Assembly: GCF_016595465.1 (NCBI RefSeq)
Contig: NZ_JAENIK010000009.1
Span: 310,001 to 374,000, forward strand
Source: Luteolibacter yonseiensis
GTDB taxonomy: Bacteria; Verrucomicrobiota; Verrucomicrobiia; Verrucomicrobiales; Akkermansiaceae
Length of the DNA stretch: 64,000 bases
Direction of reading: 5' to 3'
Part shown: positions 17,352-25,334 of the stretch, one piece after another
Position numbering within the stretch: the stretch's first letter is position 1
Layout: the number at the start of each line of letters is the position of its first letter
Position numbers and translations under genes: made by a program
The notes under the pieces: generated by a model
What the model saw: only the letters and a program-made list of their open reading frames with translations
The model's database searches: none
What the model was told of the DNA's origin: nothing

Positions 17352-17783
17352 TTATCTCCTAGGCATTGGATGTGGGGCTGATTTCCCCAGCCACTTTCCT
17401 TCGAGAAGGTAAAGTTCGTAAAACAAGATCCACTCATGAATCCAAGGAACAATTTTCTCGTGTAAATTGTCAGTGTGTTTCCACGGGGTTTCCACCGGGT
17501 GGTAGAGGCACAGAGATCCATTTCGGTAGAGGTGGATCTCCGTGCTCGAAACGATGTCGGGTTTCAGGATGAAAACCTGGGGTTCCTTTCCGGGTTCATA
17601 CTCGATCCTAACGGTGTAGGTGGCGCAGTCCGGTGTCGGTCGGACTTCTCCGATGCAAGTCAAACGTCGCTTCGAGTATGCACAGCGAAATTCAGGGAAA
17701 TGTGCTGCCATCAGCGCTTTCTGCAGCGCGAATTTTCGATAGCCTTCGACTCCCTTCCCCCAGTTTTTAAAAACGGTCGCCAT
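17352..17783 (-). CDS. E2-like protein of a short type II CBASS
   Basis: This 143-residue protein has a beta-rich UBC-like core (CATYTVRIEYEPG, then QVFILKPD) and the motif GSLCLYHP with candidate catalytic Cys92, followed by VPWIHEWILFYELYLLEGKWLG, quoted here in part as EWILFYEL. This pattern fits the stand-alone E2 of short type II CBASS, which modifies or primes the CD-NTase without a separate E1 or JAB enzyme. It is the last gene of a leftward operon, overlapping the CD-NTase by 17 bp. No E1-like Cap2 or JAB-like Cap3 gene is nearby. Confidence 0.82.
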   Translation of the reverse strand: MATVFKNWGKGVEGYRKFALQKALMAAHFPEFRCAYSKRRLTCIGEVRPTPDCATYTVRIEYEPGKEPQVFILKPDIVSSTEIHLYRNGSLCLYHPVETPWKHTDNLHEKIVPWIHEWILFYELYLLEGKWLGKSAPHPMPRR

Positions 17784-18882
17784 AGAAACTGTGGGGTAGG
17801 TTACGGACTCCAGCAGATCCGATACCTACGATGCTGGAGGTTTTTGCGGTCCCCGCGGTGATGGTTGCTGCGACGGCTTTAAGGCGTGCTGCCTTTTCTT
17901 TGTCTTCCTTGGCTTTGTCGTAGTCGCGGAAGTAACCGTCACTTTGAAAGACCCACTCCCACGCATCGCGGGCGCTTTTGTTATCTTGGTGATCCGGTGT
18001 GTCCAGAACTCCGAGATTTTCGAGCGCCTCCTCGATTTTTGAAAGGAATTCGGTGACGTTGTCATCCGCGTCGGTGCGGGTGATGGGCGGCTTGTCCGGG
18101 TGAGCAAGGTTCAGGATCACTTTGTTGTCTTCAAGGCGGTCCTTGAGCTCCTCAAGCAATCGTCGGAAGGCCAGATCAAGACGGGAGTGGAATGCCGGCT
18201 GGCATTCGACAACGAGCATCGTGAGTTTCATGCCGTTTGGCATGTCCCAGTTGTAACGGCTGCGGCAAAAGCGTTTCAGGAGTTGGATCAACCGACGCAT
18301 CTGCGTGCCATGGCCTTCGACGTCCGTGTTGCGGGATTTGACCTCATTGTTGAACCAGTGATTGAGTTGGGTTGGATCGGATTCCGTCCAGCCAAATTCA
18401 CCGGCGAGTTCCCGCACCATGTCGCCGTTGTCCTTTTCGTATTTCCGGTAAACGGGGAAATCGATGTGATGGCGCTCCTCGTCGCCCTCCTTGTAATAAA
18501 CGCGGATGGCATTGGCGGCCATGTTGGGCTGTTTTGCGAAACGCGCATCCTTGAGCGCTTCCAGCACGTGCTCCTTGACCTGGGTGGAGGTGAGTTCGTT
18601 GCCGTCGTCATCGACCAGTTCGTCCCGCCATAATACGAGGCCGTCATCGATGTCGTATTCCTCATTGACGAATTTCGTCTGAATGATGGTCCGAACCGCA
18701 GATGATCCCTGGGGTTTGAACGAGCTTTGGGAAATGGAGAGTCCGTCAATCCGCTTGGGTAGCCGCAAAATCAGGCGGTCCCGATTGGAATCACGGTGGG
18801 CGAAGAGCTTTTCTTTGAATCCCTTGGGGAGACGGACTTTTTCCTCACGGAAGGCTTCGATTTGTTCTGAATAGTCAAACAT
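17767..18882 (-). CDS. CBASS 2 CD-NTase (cGAS/DncV-like cyclase)
   Basis: A 371-residue nucleotidyltransferase with the motif FKPQGSSAVRT (Gly59-Ser60), the metal pair Asp77 and Asp79 in EEYDIDDG, and a third carboxylate, Asp141, in HHIDFPVYR. A helical C-terminal half follows, as in CD-NTases. It sits 6 bp after NucC 2 and overlaps the E2 gene, so all three are probably co-transcribed. Since NucC responds to cyclic triadenylate, this enzyme is predicted to make cAAA. Its C-terminus ends SFYGDRF, not in glycine, which is worth noting because E2-linked CBASS enzymes are often joined through a terminal Gly. Confidence 0.88.
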   Translation of the reverse strand: MFDYSEQIEAFREEKVRLPKGFKEKLFAHRDSNRDRLILRLPKRIDGLSISQSSFKPQGSSAVRTIIQTKFVNEEYDIDDGLVLWRDELVDDDGNELTSTQVKEHVLEALKDARFAKQPNMAANAIRVYYKEGDEERHHIDFPVYRKYEKDNGDMVRELAGEFGWTESDPTQLNHWFNNEVKSRNTDVEGHGTQMRRLIQLLKRFCRSRYNWDMPNGMKLTMLVVECQPAFHSRLDLAFRRLLEELKDRLEDNKVILNLAHPDKPPITRTDADDNVTEFLSKIEEALENLGVLDTPDHQDNKSARDAWEWVFQSDGYFRDYDKAKEDKEKAARLKAVAATITAGTAKTSSIVGIGSAGVRNLPHSFYGDRF

Positions 18883-18888
18883 GGTGTA

Positions 18889-19662
18889 TTAGGCGGTGAT
18901 GGTTTTGGCGAGTTGGTTTGCGTAGGCGGACCAGTCAACGGCTGGGACCGTTGCACAGGCCTGGAGACGGCTGAGAAGGCGGAAGGCGAAGTAAGCCAGC
19001 GAGTTTTCGGGAGGGCCGTAGGTGAGTCCTCCCCCTTCCTTGAAGGTGTCAAAACAGGCGCCGTTGGCGGCGAATCCGCAATCGAGAGCCATCGGTCCGC
19101 TGAGTGCGGAGTGATTTTCAAGGAACGAAGCTCCAAGGCCGTCGGCCCATTCCACGTCGATGGCCAAGATTCCAGCAATGATGTGCTGAGGCTCTTTGGC
19201 GGGATAAACGCCACCTGCGTGAACAATGGGGATCGAAGTGCGGTGGAGTTTCCTCACCGATGCTGCTTTATCCCCGGCGTATTCGAGGTATCCCTTGTTG
19301 ATGGTTGGTTTGCACTCGAACACGGCGTAAACGCTTTCCGCAGGGACGTAGCGATGTTTGTCACTGTCCATCAATGTAGGGGTGTATTGACGGTCGAAGA
19401 CGACGACATCAATGGAGTCGCTGGTGTCTCCGCGGGAGTCGATGACCATCGCCTTGTCGACCGTGTAGCGGTCAGGAAGGTAATGGCGTAGGAAGTCGAT
19501 GAAGTGCTGTTCGTTGACCTCTCCTTTGTCGCCCTGGTGGCGGATTCGGTTTGAGGAGCGGAGGCTTGCCTCAAGGCAGACCTGTTCGCTGGCGAAGGAT
19601 TCTTGGAGAAAGAGGACTCCTGCGTCCTCATCCGTTGGCTTGTTTTCGATGGTTTGGATCAT
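18889..19662 (-). CDS. nucC: NucC endonuclease effector of CBASS 2
   Basis: A 257-residue NucC homologue: KGEVNEQHF, HYLPDRYTVDKAMVIDS, Asp85 in SIDVVVFDRQ, and Glu116-x-Lys118 in VYAVFECK. It shares many landmark phrases with the first NucC (AESVYAVFE, YAGDKA, SVR-L-RTS, ILA-D--W) but is clearly a different protein. It is the first gene of the leftward CBASS 2 operon and lies back to back with the sigma-factor gene, so the roughly 90 bp at 19663-19755 must contain two promoters. Expected role: DNA degradation and abortive infection after cyclic triadenylate binding. Confidence 0.9.
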   Translation of the reverse strand: MIQTIENKPTDEDAGVLFLQESFASEQVCLEASLRSSNRIRHQGDKGEVNEQHFIDFLRHYLPDRYTVDKAMVIDSRGDTSDSIDVVVFDRQYTPTLMDSDKHRYVPAESVYAVFECKPTINKGYLEYAGDKAASVRKLHRTSIPIVHAGGVYPAKEPQHIIAGILAIDVEWADGLGASFLENHSALSGPMALDCGFAANGACFDTFKEGGGLTYGPPENSLAYFAFRLLSRLQACATVPAVDWSAYANQLAKTITA

Positions 19663-19755
19663 AATTTAAGGCGAGGGAGTTCCCTGCTACATACTTATGA
19701 TGAGCTGACCTCAAAAATTGCCGTCGCCAGCGAACTTTTTTTTGGATAGCGTCGT

Positions 19756-20376
19756 TTGGTGAGCTCGAAAGAGGCAAACGAACTCCGATTGGGGGCGATG
19801 ACGGAAGCCGAACTCCATGATCTCATGGATCGGACAACCGCGTATGCTGCCCGGCTGATTTCCGGCAGGCGCTGGAGATTCGGGAGTGGCGGCTTCTTGC
19901 CGGGGGGGCGTTCGGCTTCGGATCTCACTCAGGCCGCCTTTGAAAACATTCTCGACGGCGGAAAGTGGGACGAGGACAAGCCTTTATGGCTTGTTTTGCA
20001 GGGATATGTCCGAGGCTTGGTCGGGAATCTCTCAACTTCTTCCGAGAACCGCCTGGTTTCGGGGATTGATGACAAACGATCGTTGGAGGAGGATAGCTGG
20101 AGGTCTGCGGTTGAGCAAATTGCTTCCGATGATTCTCACCCCGCCGAAAACCTGCAGCGTATGGAAGACGACGACGTGATGCTCGACGTCGTCGATGCCT
20201 TTGAAGTCGGATCTCCCGAAAGGAGGATCGTGGAAGCCGTCCTCAACGGTGCTTCAAAGCGGGCGGAGGTTCTGGAAGAATCCGGCTTGAAGGCGGCGGA
20301 ATATGAAGCGGCAAAAAAACGATTGCGTCGTTCTCTCGAAGATTTCCGGCAACAACGGGCCGCAGGGCATCATTAA
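19756..20376 (+). CDS. Sigma-70-family-like sigma factor
   Basis: Up to 206 residues. The N-terminal half has a region-2-like pattern (ASDLTQAAFENIL, LWLVLQGYVRGLVGN) and the C-terminal half a region-4-like helix set (ERRIVEAVLNG, EYEAAKKRLRRSLEDF), as in divergent ECF-type sigma factors. The frame can start at TTG 19756 or, with a better G-rich ribosome site, at ATG 19798 (MTEAELHDLMD). It precedes an unknown 150-residue gene and an ImmA/IrrE peptidase. A sigma factor placed with a stress-activated peptidase suggests a damage- or phage-responsive switch, but that is inference. Confidence 0.65.
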   Translation: MVSSKEANELRLGAMTEAELHDLMDRTTAYAARLISGRRWRFGSGGFLPGGRSASDLTQAAFENILDGGKWDEDKPLWLVLQGYVRGLVGNLSTSSENRLVSGIDDKRSLEEDSWRSAVEQIASDDSHPAENLQRMEDDDVMLDVVDAFEVGSPERRIVEAVLNGASKRAEVLEESGLKAAEYEAAKKRLRRSLEDFRQQRAAGHH

Positions 20377-20393
20377 AAGGTAAGGAGGATGCA

Positions 20394-20846
20394 ATGAACG
20401 GAAAAAAAGAAAGAACCGGAACGGACATGGTCGAAGACCTTTCGGCTCTCGTGTACGAAACGGATGCCTTTCCTTCGACTGAGAAAGCCAAGGAGATTTT
20501 GGCGGAGGAAGGCATCGATACGACTTCGTTGAATTCGTGGGCTTCTGAAAAACTCAAAGGGATCAAGGCCCGTCAAAGGATGGCGTTGGCAAGGGAGAGG
20601 CGGCTTGCTTTTGAGGAAAGGTTTAAAACGTTGGGTCGCTCGTTTTCGGGCACGGCCTCGGCATTGAGGAAGAAGGTTTTGGATAAAATACGTATTCTCG
20701 GTGAGTCGGATCCCGAAGGGGCACAGGTTTTTTGCCGGAAATTCGAGGATGTTCCTGATGAGGACCTCGCTGACTTGGATGCGGAATTATCGCTGTTGGA
20801 AGAGCTGGAGGGAGAGAGTGAGGGTTTCGATGAAAAAGGATCCTGA
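20394..20846 (+). CDS. Unknown protein between sigma factor and ImmA-like peptidase
   Basis: A 150-residue acidic, mostly helical protein. It has an N-terminal part with ALVYETDAFPSTEKAKEIL, a basic middle (KARQRMALARERRLAFEERF, part) and a very acidic end (DEDLADLDAELSLLEELEGE). A ribosome site (AAGGAGG) is visible just ahead of its ATG. Its stop overlaps the start of the ImmA-like gene by 17 bp. It may be the substrate or regulator of the peptidase, analogous to the repressors cut by ImmA/IrrE; no domain is recognised. Confidence 0.65.
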   Translation: MNGKKERTGTDMVEDLSALVYETDAFPSTEKAKEILAEEGIDTTSLNSWASEKLKGIKARQRMALARERRLAFEERFKTLGRSFSGTASALRKKVLDKIRILGESDPEGAQVFCRKFEDVPDEDLADLDAELSLLEELEGESEGFDEKGS

Positions 20847-21594
20847 GCGGATCAAGGCGGGTGCCGCCGCCTTTCGTATTCTTTCTGAATTCGGATTTCC
20901 TCATCCTCGGGAAATCGATTTGAAGGATTTGGCCATGGATAGGAAGGTCTTCGTCCGTGAGGGAGAAATCAAGGGAGCCGAGGGGCGTTTGCTGAGGAAG
21001 GGCAAGAACGGTGTGATTCACATCCGGAAGGATATCGGTTCCGAAGGTCGCCGTCGGTTTACGATTGCCCATGAGTTGGGGCATTGGGAGCTGCACGCGG
21101 CTTACTCCCAATTTCTCTGCGATGCGGAAGACATGAGGGATTACGGTCGGTCTCCTCTTGAGGTGGAGGCGAATTGTTTTGCCGCCGAGCTTCTAATGCC
21201 GAATTCCCATTTTCGAGCTGCTTGCGGGAACCAAGAGCCCTCCATGGCCTTGATTGAATCGCTGGCCGATGATTTTCAAACGACTTTGACCTCCACCGCC
21301 ATACGATTTGCCGATGTAAGCAAGAGGCGTGTCGTGGTTGTCTATTATCAGAACAATGTCGTTCGGTGGAGCTATTCAGATCCTAAGAAAAACCTGCCAT
21401 TCGTGGTGTCGGGAAGACCTGTTCCGAATTTCAGTTCGGCCACATTGGACACGAGTGAGGTGGCAAACCGAATGGATCATTATGAGGACGCGGACTGGTT
21501 TCCCCAATTATCGTGGGGCAAGGAAGATGTGAATGAGGAAACCAAAAGGATGGGTTCCTTGAAGGGTGGGTTAACTTTGTTGTGGTTCTGTTGA
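20830..21594 (+). CDS. ImmA/IrrE-family metallopeptidase
   Basis: 254 residues from the ATG at 20830. The zinc motif HELGH is at residues 81-85 (FTIAHELGHWELH), with the downstream Glu in LEVEANCFAAELLMP, the standard ImmA/IrrE (COG2856) signature. A C-terminal domain (about 160-254) is probably a sensor part. Such peptidases cut HTH repressors on DNA damage and control mobile elements or repair genes. Here the upstream partners are a sigma factor and an acidic unknown protein, so a sigma/anti-sigma version of the switch is possible. Confidence 0.85.
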   Translation: MKKDPERIKAGAAAFRILSEFGFPHPREIDLKDLAMDRKVFVREGEIKGAEGRLLRKGKNGVIHIRKDIGSEGRRRFTIAHELGHWELHAAYSQFLCDAEDMRDYGRSPLEVEANCFAAELLMPNSHFRAACGNQEPSMALIESLADDFQTTLTSTAIRFADVSKRRVVVVYYQNNVVRWSYSDPKKNLPFVVSGRPVPNFSSATLDTSEVANRMDHYEDADWFPQLSWGKEDVNEETKRMGSLKGGLTLLWFC

Positions 21595-21628
21595 GACGGA
21601 ACCTTTGCCTTTTGGGCGGAATGTTGAT

Positions 21629-22276
21629 TCAGCGGAGTTTGCCGGGGTCGGCGAGCAATCCGGCCGCCTCAAATTTCCGCAGGAGATCCCGCTGACGGTC
21701 ACCCATTTTGTCGTTTTTGCTCTGGTTCAGCCGCAACGGCATGAGTTCGAGGTTGGCGATCACATTGTCCAGTCCGGGCACGATGGCGCGGGGAATGATG
21801 TGGTCAACGGATAGGATGTCTCCGGTGTAGGGGCCTTTACGCACCTTGGGCGATCGGCCCCTCCGCATGGCCTCAATGTCCTCGGCGGTGGTGCTGCCCA
21901 GCTTCTCAAGGATGTCGAGGTTCCTCAGGATCGCTGCTGTGGTGACTTTCCCTTTTTCGGTTCCACTCCAGCCGATTTTCTCGATGGCTCCGGCGACGAT
22001 TGCCGTCGGATCTTTGCCAGCTTGTTTGGCGGTGTAGAGTATTGCCGTGATTTTGAGGATGCGGGAGTTGCTGCCGCGGTTTTTGAGTGTCGCGAGCTTC
22101 GCCGGGTCGATCAGGGATTTGATCATCCCGGATTCGATCGTGTCCATGGCGTCAGTTGCCGACGCTTCTTGGACATGGGGGGGGTGTGAACTGGTCTTGG
22201 GGTTTTCTACCTCGCTCGGGTCACAGGCCGTGAGGATGGCCAGCAGGACCAAGGTGATAGCGCGGAGTGAAAGCAT
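21629..22276 (-). CDS. HNH-nuclease-like lipoprotein
   Basis: A 215-residue protein with a lipoprotein signal (hydrophobic LVLLAI, lipobox LTAC with Cys18) and an HNH-type endonuclease domain at the C-terminus: SVDHIIPRA, then NLELMPLRLNQSKNDKMGDRQ. An exported, membrane-anchored HNH nuclease is unusual. It could attack incoming DNA in the periplasm (inference). The gene starts 4 bp from a 14-copy heptanucleotide repeat, which replaces its normal ribosome-site region. Confidence 0.75.
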   Translation of the reverse strand: MLSLRAITLVLLAILTACDPSEVENPKTSSHPPHVQEASATDAMDTIESGMIKSLIDPAKLATLKNRGSNSRILKITAILYTAKQAGKDPTAIVAGAIEKIGWSGTEKGKVTTAAILRNLDILEKLGSTTAEDIEAMRRGRSPKVRKGPYTGDILSVDHIIPRAIVPGLDNVIANLELMPLRLNQSKNDKMGDRQRDLLRKFEAAGLLADPGKLR

Positions 22277-22280
22277 CGGA

Positions 22281-22378
22281 ATGAGGAATGAGGAATGAGG
22301 AATGAGGAATGAGGAATGAGGAATGAGGAATGAGGAATGAGGAATGAGGAATGAGGAATGAGGAATGAGGAATGAGGA
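22281..22378. repeat. Heptanucleotide tandem repeat (ATGAGGA)14
   Basis: Fourteen perfect copies of ATGAGGA fill 98 bp directly upstream of the HNH lipoprotein start (on its coding strand, TCCTCAT repeats). The unit is not a multiple of three, so slippage would change the spacing and frame of anything reading through it. The tract separates the HNH gene (-) from the Pycsar-like operon (+). Confidence 0.95.
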
Positions 22379-22584
22379 TAGAAGATTCTGCCATCGCCGG
22401 AAACCCTGTAGTGAAAAATCCCGCCACCGGATCGGCGGGGGAGAAAATCAACTGGGCACTCGTGGATAGAGGACGGTACGAAAACGATGGATACGCATCA
22501 ACGTATCGAGATTTCAGGATGCGTTCAAATGAGTAGTTGCGTTGTATCGCGCATCTGGTATGGTCAAGCGATTTTTCCACCAAC

Positions 22585-24063
22585 ATGTTGGCCCCCACCT
22601 TTACCCCCACCCAAAACCGGCTTGTCGAAGCTGCTACGTTTCGATCAATTTCCCAGACCAATCCTTTTTGGTTTGGCAATCTTGCCCACCTCTATTTGGA
22701 ACTTCGGCTCAATCTCGATGAACTCGAAGGAGCGGAATCCAGTCGCAAGGCCCAACAAGCCCATGAATACATCCGAAAGGCGGCTGAGGTGTGCCACGTG
22801 GTGGCGGGTCAACTGAATGGCCAGGTTCTGGAAATCCACGGCAGAACGATCCATATCGGGCTGGAATATTCGTCGTCCGCTGAAATCGGGGAGAGGATGA
22901 AGGAAGCGTCCGGCTTGATCCACATCCTGCTCGGTCGAACTTATGGTAGTGGTGGACCGGACGGTTGGCGGATCGCTGGCGATCATGCTGCGACGCTAAC
23001 TGTGACGAGCGAAGGCATCCATCAGGATACATCGCTTGTGTCCCTCAGTCCAGCCGCGAACTTTCCGGCAAAGCAGCTTGCGCGGAAAAAAGTGCCTCGA
23101 TGGTATGCGGGTTTGAACCTCGATCAGAAATGGGCGGTCTATTCACTTGATGAGCTGGCCGAGACTTGCAAATCCCGGAAACGTGTTGATGAGATTTTTC
23201 CAGGGCAGCGTAACCTCGTTCAGTTGGTTGAAGCGGCAAACGCACAAACGATCAACTTCTCATCTTCAAAGGCAATCCGGCAAATCAGCGCCCAAGCAGC
23301 ACCACTTGGTAACCCTGGAGCAAACGACCTCTATTCTTGTTACGGCTTTGTCCTGAGTATGGATCTGGACGGCTTTACCAAGCGCGTCGCCCGGGCGGCC
23401 GTTGGATCGATGGATGACAAGCGTAAGCTTGCAGAGGACTTTCTCGACATCATGCGTCGTGCCGCGGCATTCGCCGAGCGTCACCCGGATACTTTCATCC
23501 AGTTTCCTTTTGCGGGAGACAACGCCATCTTCGCCGTGACTGCAGAAAATCTGGAAGATTACAAGGCAAGAAAAAAGGTGACGCCAGTCAAGACAGCGGT
23601 TGAATGGGAACAGGCGATGGGTGACCGAGCACGCGATGCTGGCTACGGCGGCTGGGGTCAGAGTCTCGCCGGAGGAGGAACCCCACATGGAAACAGCAAA
23701 GGGAACCTCCACGTCGCGGGAATTCTCCTTGGCGGCAGACGGTTCCTCATAGGTATTGGGCCGGGAATGCGGCACGCCCGGCAAGGCTTTGTCCACGTGG
23801 ATCCATCTCCAAAAGAGCTGGCAATGTATCGACCCGACATCGCGGACCTACACGAGCGCCTTAAAAAGGAATTCTACGATTGCCCCACACCACTTTCTGA
23901 TCGGTCTTCCAATTATAAAAAGGCCCAGCTCTCGAATTTGAGCAAGGCTCTATCAGAGGTGGAAGCAGAACGTGTCCGGGTCGTTCAGAGTGTTGCACAG
24001 CCCAAAATCGTTCTGCCTTCTGCTGCGGTTATAACTCATCGACCTTTCGGCGGACTGAAATGA
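22585..24063 (+). CDS. pycC: Nucleotide cyclase, PycC-like (Pycsar)
   Basis: A 492-residue protein from the ATG at 22585; the frame extends to 22537. The C-terminal half has the class III cyclase metal motif with Asp260 and Asp262 (FVLSMDLDGFT), the second metal motif with Asp312 (FPFAGDNAIFAV) and a GPGMRHARQGF region. An N-terminal domain (about 30-165) includes a weakly similar AGDHAATLTV phrase and may be a degenerate second cyclase-like domain. In Pycsar, such cyclases make cCMP or cUMP on phage infection to open a membrane effector. The PycTM-like gene two places on supports this; the nucleotide specificity is not readable. Confidence 0.78.
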   Translation: MLAPTFTPTQNRLVEAATFRSISQTNPFWFGNLAHLYLELRLNLDELEGAESSRKAQQAHEYIRKAAEVCHVVAGQLNGQVLEIHGRTIHIGLEYSSSAEIGERMKEASGLIHILLGRTYGSGGPDGWRIAGDHAATLTVTSEGIHQDTSLVSLSPAANFPAKQLARKKVPRWYAGLNLDQKWAVYSLDELAETCKSRKRVDEIFPGQRNLVQLVEAANAQTINFSSSKAIRQISAQAAPLGNPGANDLYSCYGFVLSMDLDGFTKRVARAAVGSMDDKRKLAEDFLDIMRRAAAFAERHPDTFIQFPFAGDNAIFAVTAENLEDYKARKKVTPVKTAVEWEQAMGDRARDAGYGGWGQSLAGGGTPHGNSKGNLHVAGILLGGRRFLIGIGPGMRHARQGFVHVDPSPKELAMYRPDIADLHERLKKEFYDCPTPLSDRSSNYKKAQLSNLSKALSEVEAERVRVVQSVAQPKIVLPSAAVITHRPFGGLK

Positions 24064-24575
24064 AACGCGCCTATCCACAGCACACCAGCCACGGGATGCA
24101 TTATCGTCGCTCGTTGTACGAGAGGCTGATCGCTCCCCGTGGCGGAAATCGGAGAAGTCCCAAAATAATTGGAGGAATCAAACACGATGGCGGGCAGTCA
24201 GACATCATTATTGCAAACCATGGTAATCCACTTATTTCATCCCCGTGGGTCAACTGCAGAGAGCCGTGGGTTCGGCGTAGCGTGGACTGGCATTTTCTGA
24301 ATTTCGGCGCGAAACACCCTAAGACTCAGTTTTGTTGGGTGCTCGACCTGGAATGGAAAGATCACTTCCGTGAGAGACTCGATGCGGACGAGGCTCCCGA
24401 AGTTCTTTGCGAGGACGCGGCCCACTGGCAGGTGGAAGCGATGAGGCGAGTTCTCTCCCGGCACTGGCATGGATGGAAACAGGGCATCGACGAATGGCCT
24501 AGGGAGTGGGTGGATTATTCCCACGGTAGAGCTGGCGTTGAGGAGTATTTGGAGGGACGATACCGCGCAGTATGA
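24060..24575 (+). CDS. Unknown middle protein of the Pycsar-like operon
   Basis: A 171-residue protein overlapping both the cyclase and the membrane effector gene by 4 bp (ATGA), so it belongs to the operon. It is rich in Trp, His and Arg. Visible phrases are HGMHYRRSLYERL, KHDGGQSDIIIANHG, WVLDLEWKDHFRE and WPREWVDYSHGRAG. No membrane segment or known catalytic motif is seen. Two-gene cyclase-effector operons are the usual Pycsar form, so this may be a regulator, sensor or ancillary effector not yet described. Confidence 0.75.
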   Translation: MKRAYPQHTSHGMHYRRSLYERLIAPRGGNRRSPKIIGGIKHDGGQSDIIIANHGNPLISSPWVNCREPWVRRSVDWHFLNFGAKHPKTQFCWVLDLEWKDHFRERLDADEAPEVLCEDAAHWQVEAMRRVLSRHWHGWKQGIDEWPREWVDYSHGRAGVEEYLEGRYRAV

Positions 24576-25330
24576 GACAATTGTTAGGATTATTGCTTAA
24601 TGGGCTGGACCAACCGGTTTCCGTGGCATCACCCCGGATGGAAGCCCACGATTCCCCTGAGGGAGTCGACCTTGCGGCGAAGCTCAGCTTTGAAGCTACG
24701 GTCGCCCAAATGTCGCGTGGGTTTGAGAACACCCAGCGTGTCATCCAGTTCATGGACGCGAAAGCCGGCGCGGTGATCGCGCTGTGCTTGGGCATCTTCA
24801 TCCTGACAGGGAAGCTGGTCGTTGGCGTCTATGACCGCCTGGGCGAAGGAATGCTGACCTCCCACCATGCACCAGTTAATTTCATGATCTGGGGGATGAC
24901 TGCGATTGTCGTAGGGGTGGGACTGACGGGGTTTATTTCTCTCCATTTCGCTTTTGGCGCGGTAAAACCCAACGGCCTCCCACAGCCGGAGCATTTCACG
25001 ACTTTGTTCCCCGCGGCCAAGAAACCTTGGGAGCAGCCTGATCTCACGAATTATATGGGGAGGGCGGTGGCAGGTGAAAACCAGCACTTTGTCCTTGATG
25101 AATTCCGACGCCAGCTGCTGGCGCTGGGAGACATCGTGTTTCGGAAGATCAATTGCCTGAAGACCGCAATCTTCTTCCTTTGGTGGCAGGGGTTGTTCTC
25201 CTTCCTTCTGTTGGTTTTTATCGGTGTAGTGGTGGGTTTCGGTCTATACCCGAAGAAGGCGGACCTTCCACCCAAGCCGTTCCCCGTAACCATTTTGCCT
25301 GCCGGTTCGATTCAAGGAGCAAACCCGTAA
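24572..25330 (+). CDS. PycTM-like transmembrane effector
   Basis: A 252-residue membrane protein with hydrophobic helices at about residues 63-82, 100-124 and 196-222. The motif QRVIQFMDAKAGAVIALCLG (residues about 49-68) matches the conserved D-x-K-A start of the Pycsar effector (DUF5706/PycTM) family. This family binds a cyclic pyrimidine nucleotide and damages the inner membrane to abort infection. It is the third gene of the operon, overlapping the middle gene by 4 bp. Confidence 0.82.
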   Translation: MRQLLGLLLNGLDQPVSVASPRMEAHDSPEGVDLAAKLSFEATVAQMSRGFENTQRVIQFMDAKAGAVIALCLGIFILTGKLVVGVYDRLGEGMLTSHHAPVNFMIWGMTAIVVGVGLTGFISLHFAFGAVKPNGLPQPEHFTTLFPAAKKPWEQPDLTNYMGRAVAGENQHFVLDEFRRQLLALGDIVFRKINCLKTAIFFLWWQGLFSFLLLVFIGVVVGFGLYPKKADLPPKPFPVTILPAGSIQGANP

Positions 25331-25334
25331 AGCC

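Noticed and set aside
22221-22679. 152-aa minus-strand protein with SSFLIPH repeats
   Set aside because: It is simply the heptamer repeat translated, and its start lies antisense to the cyclase gene. Kept only as an idea for phase variation.
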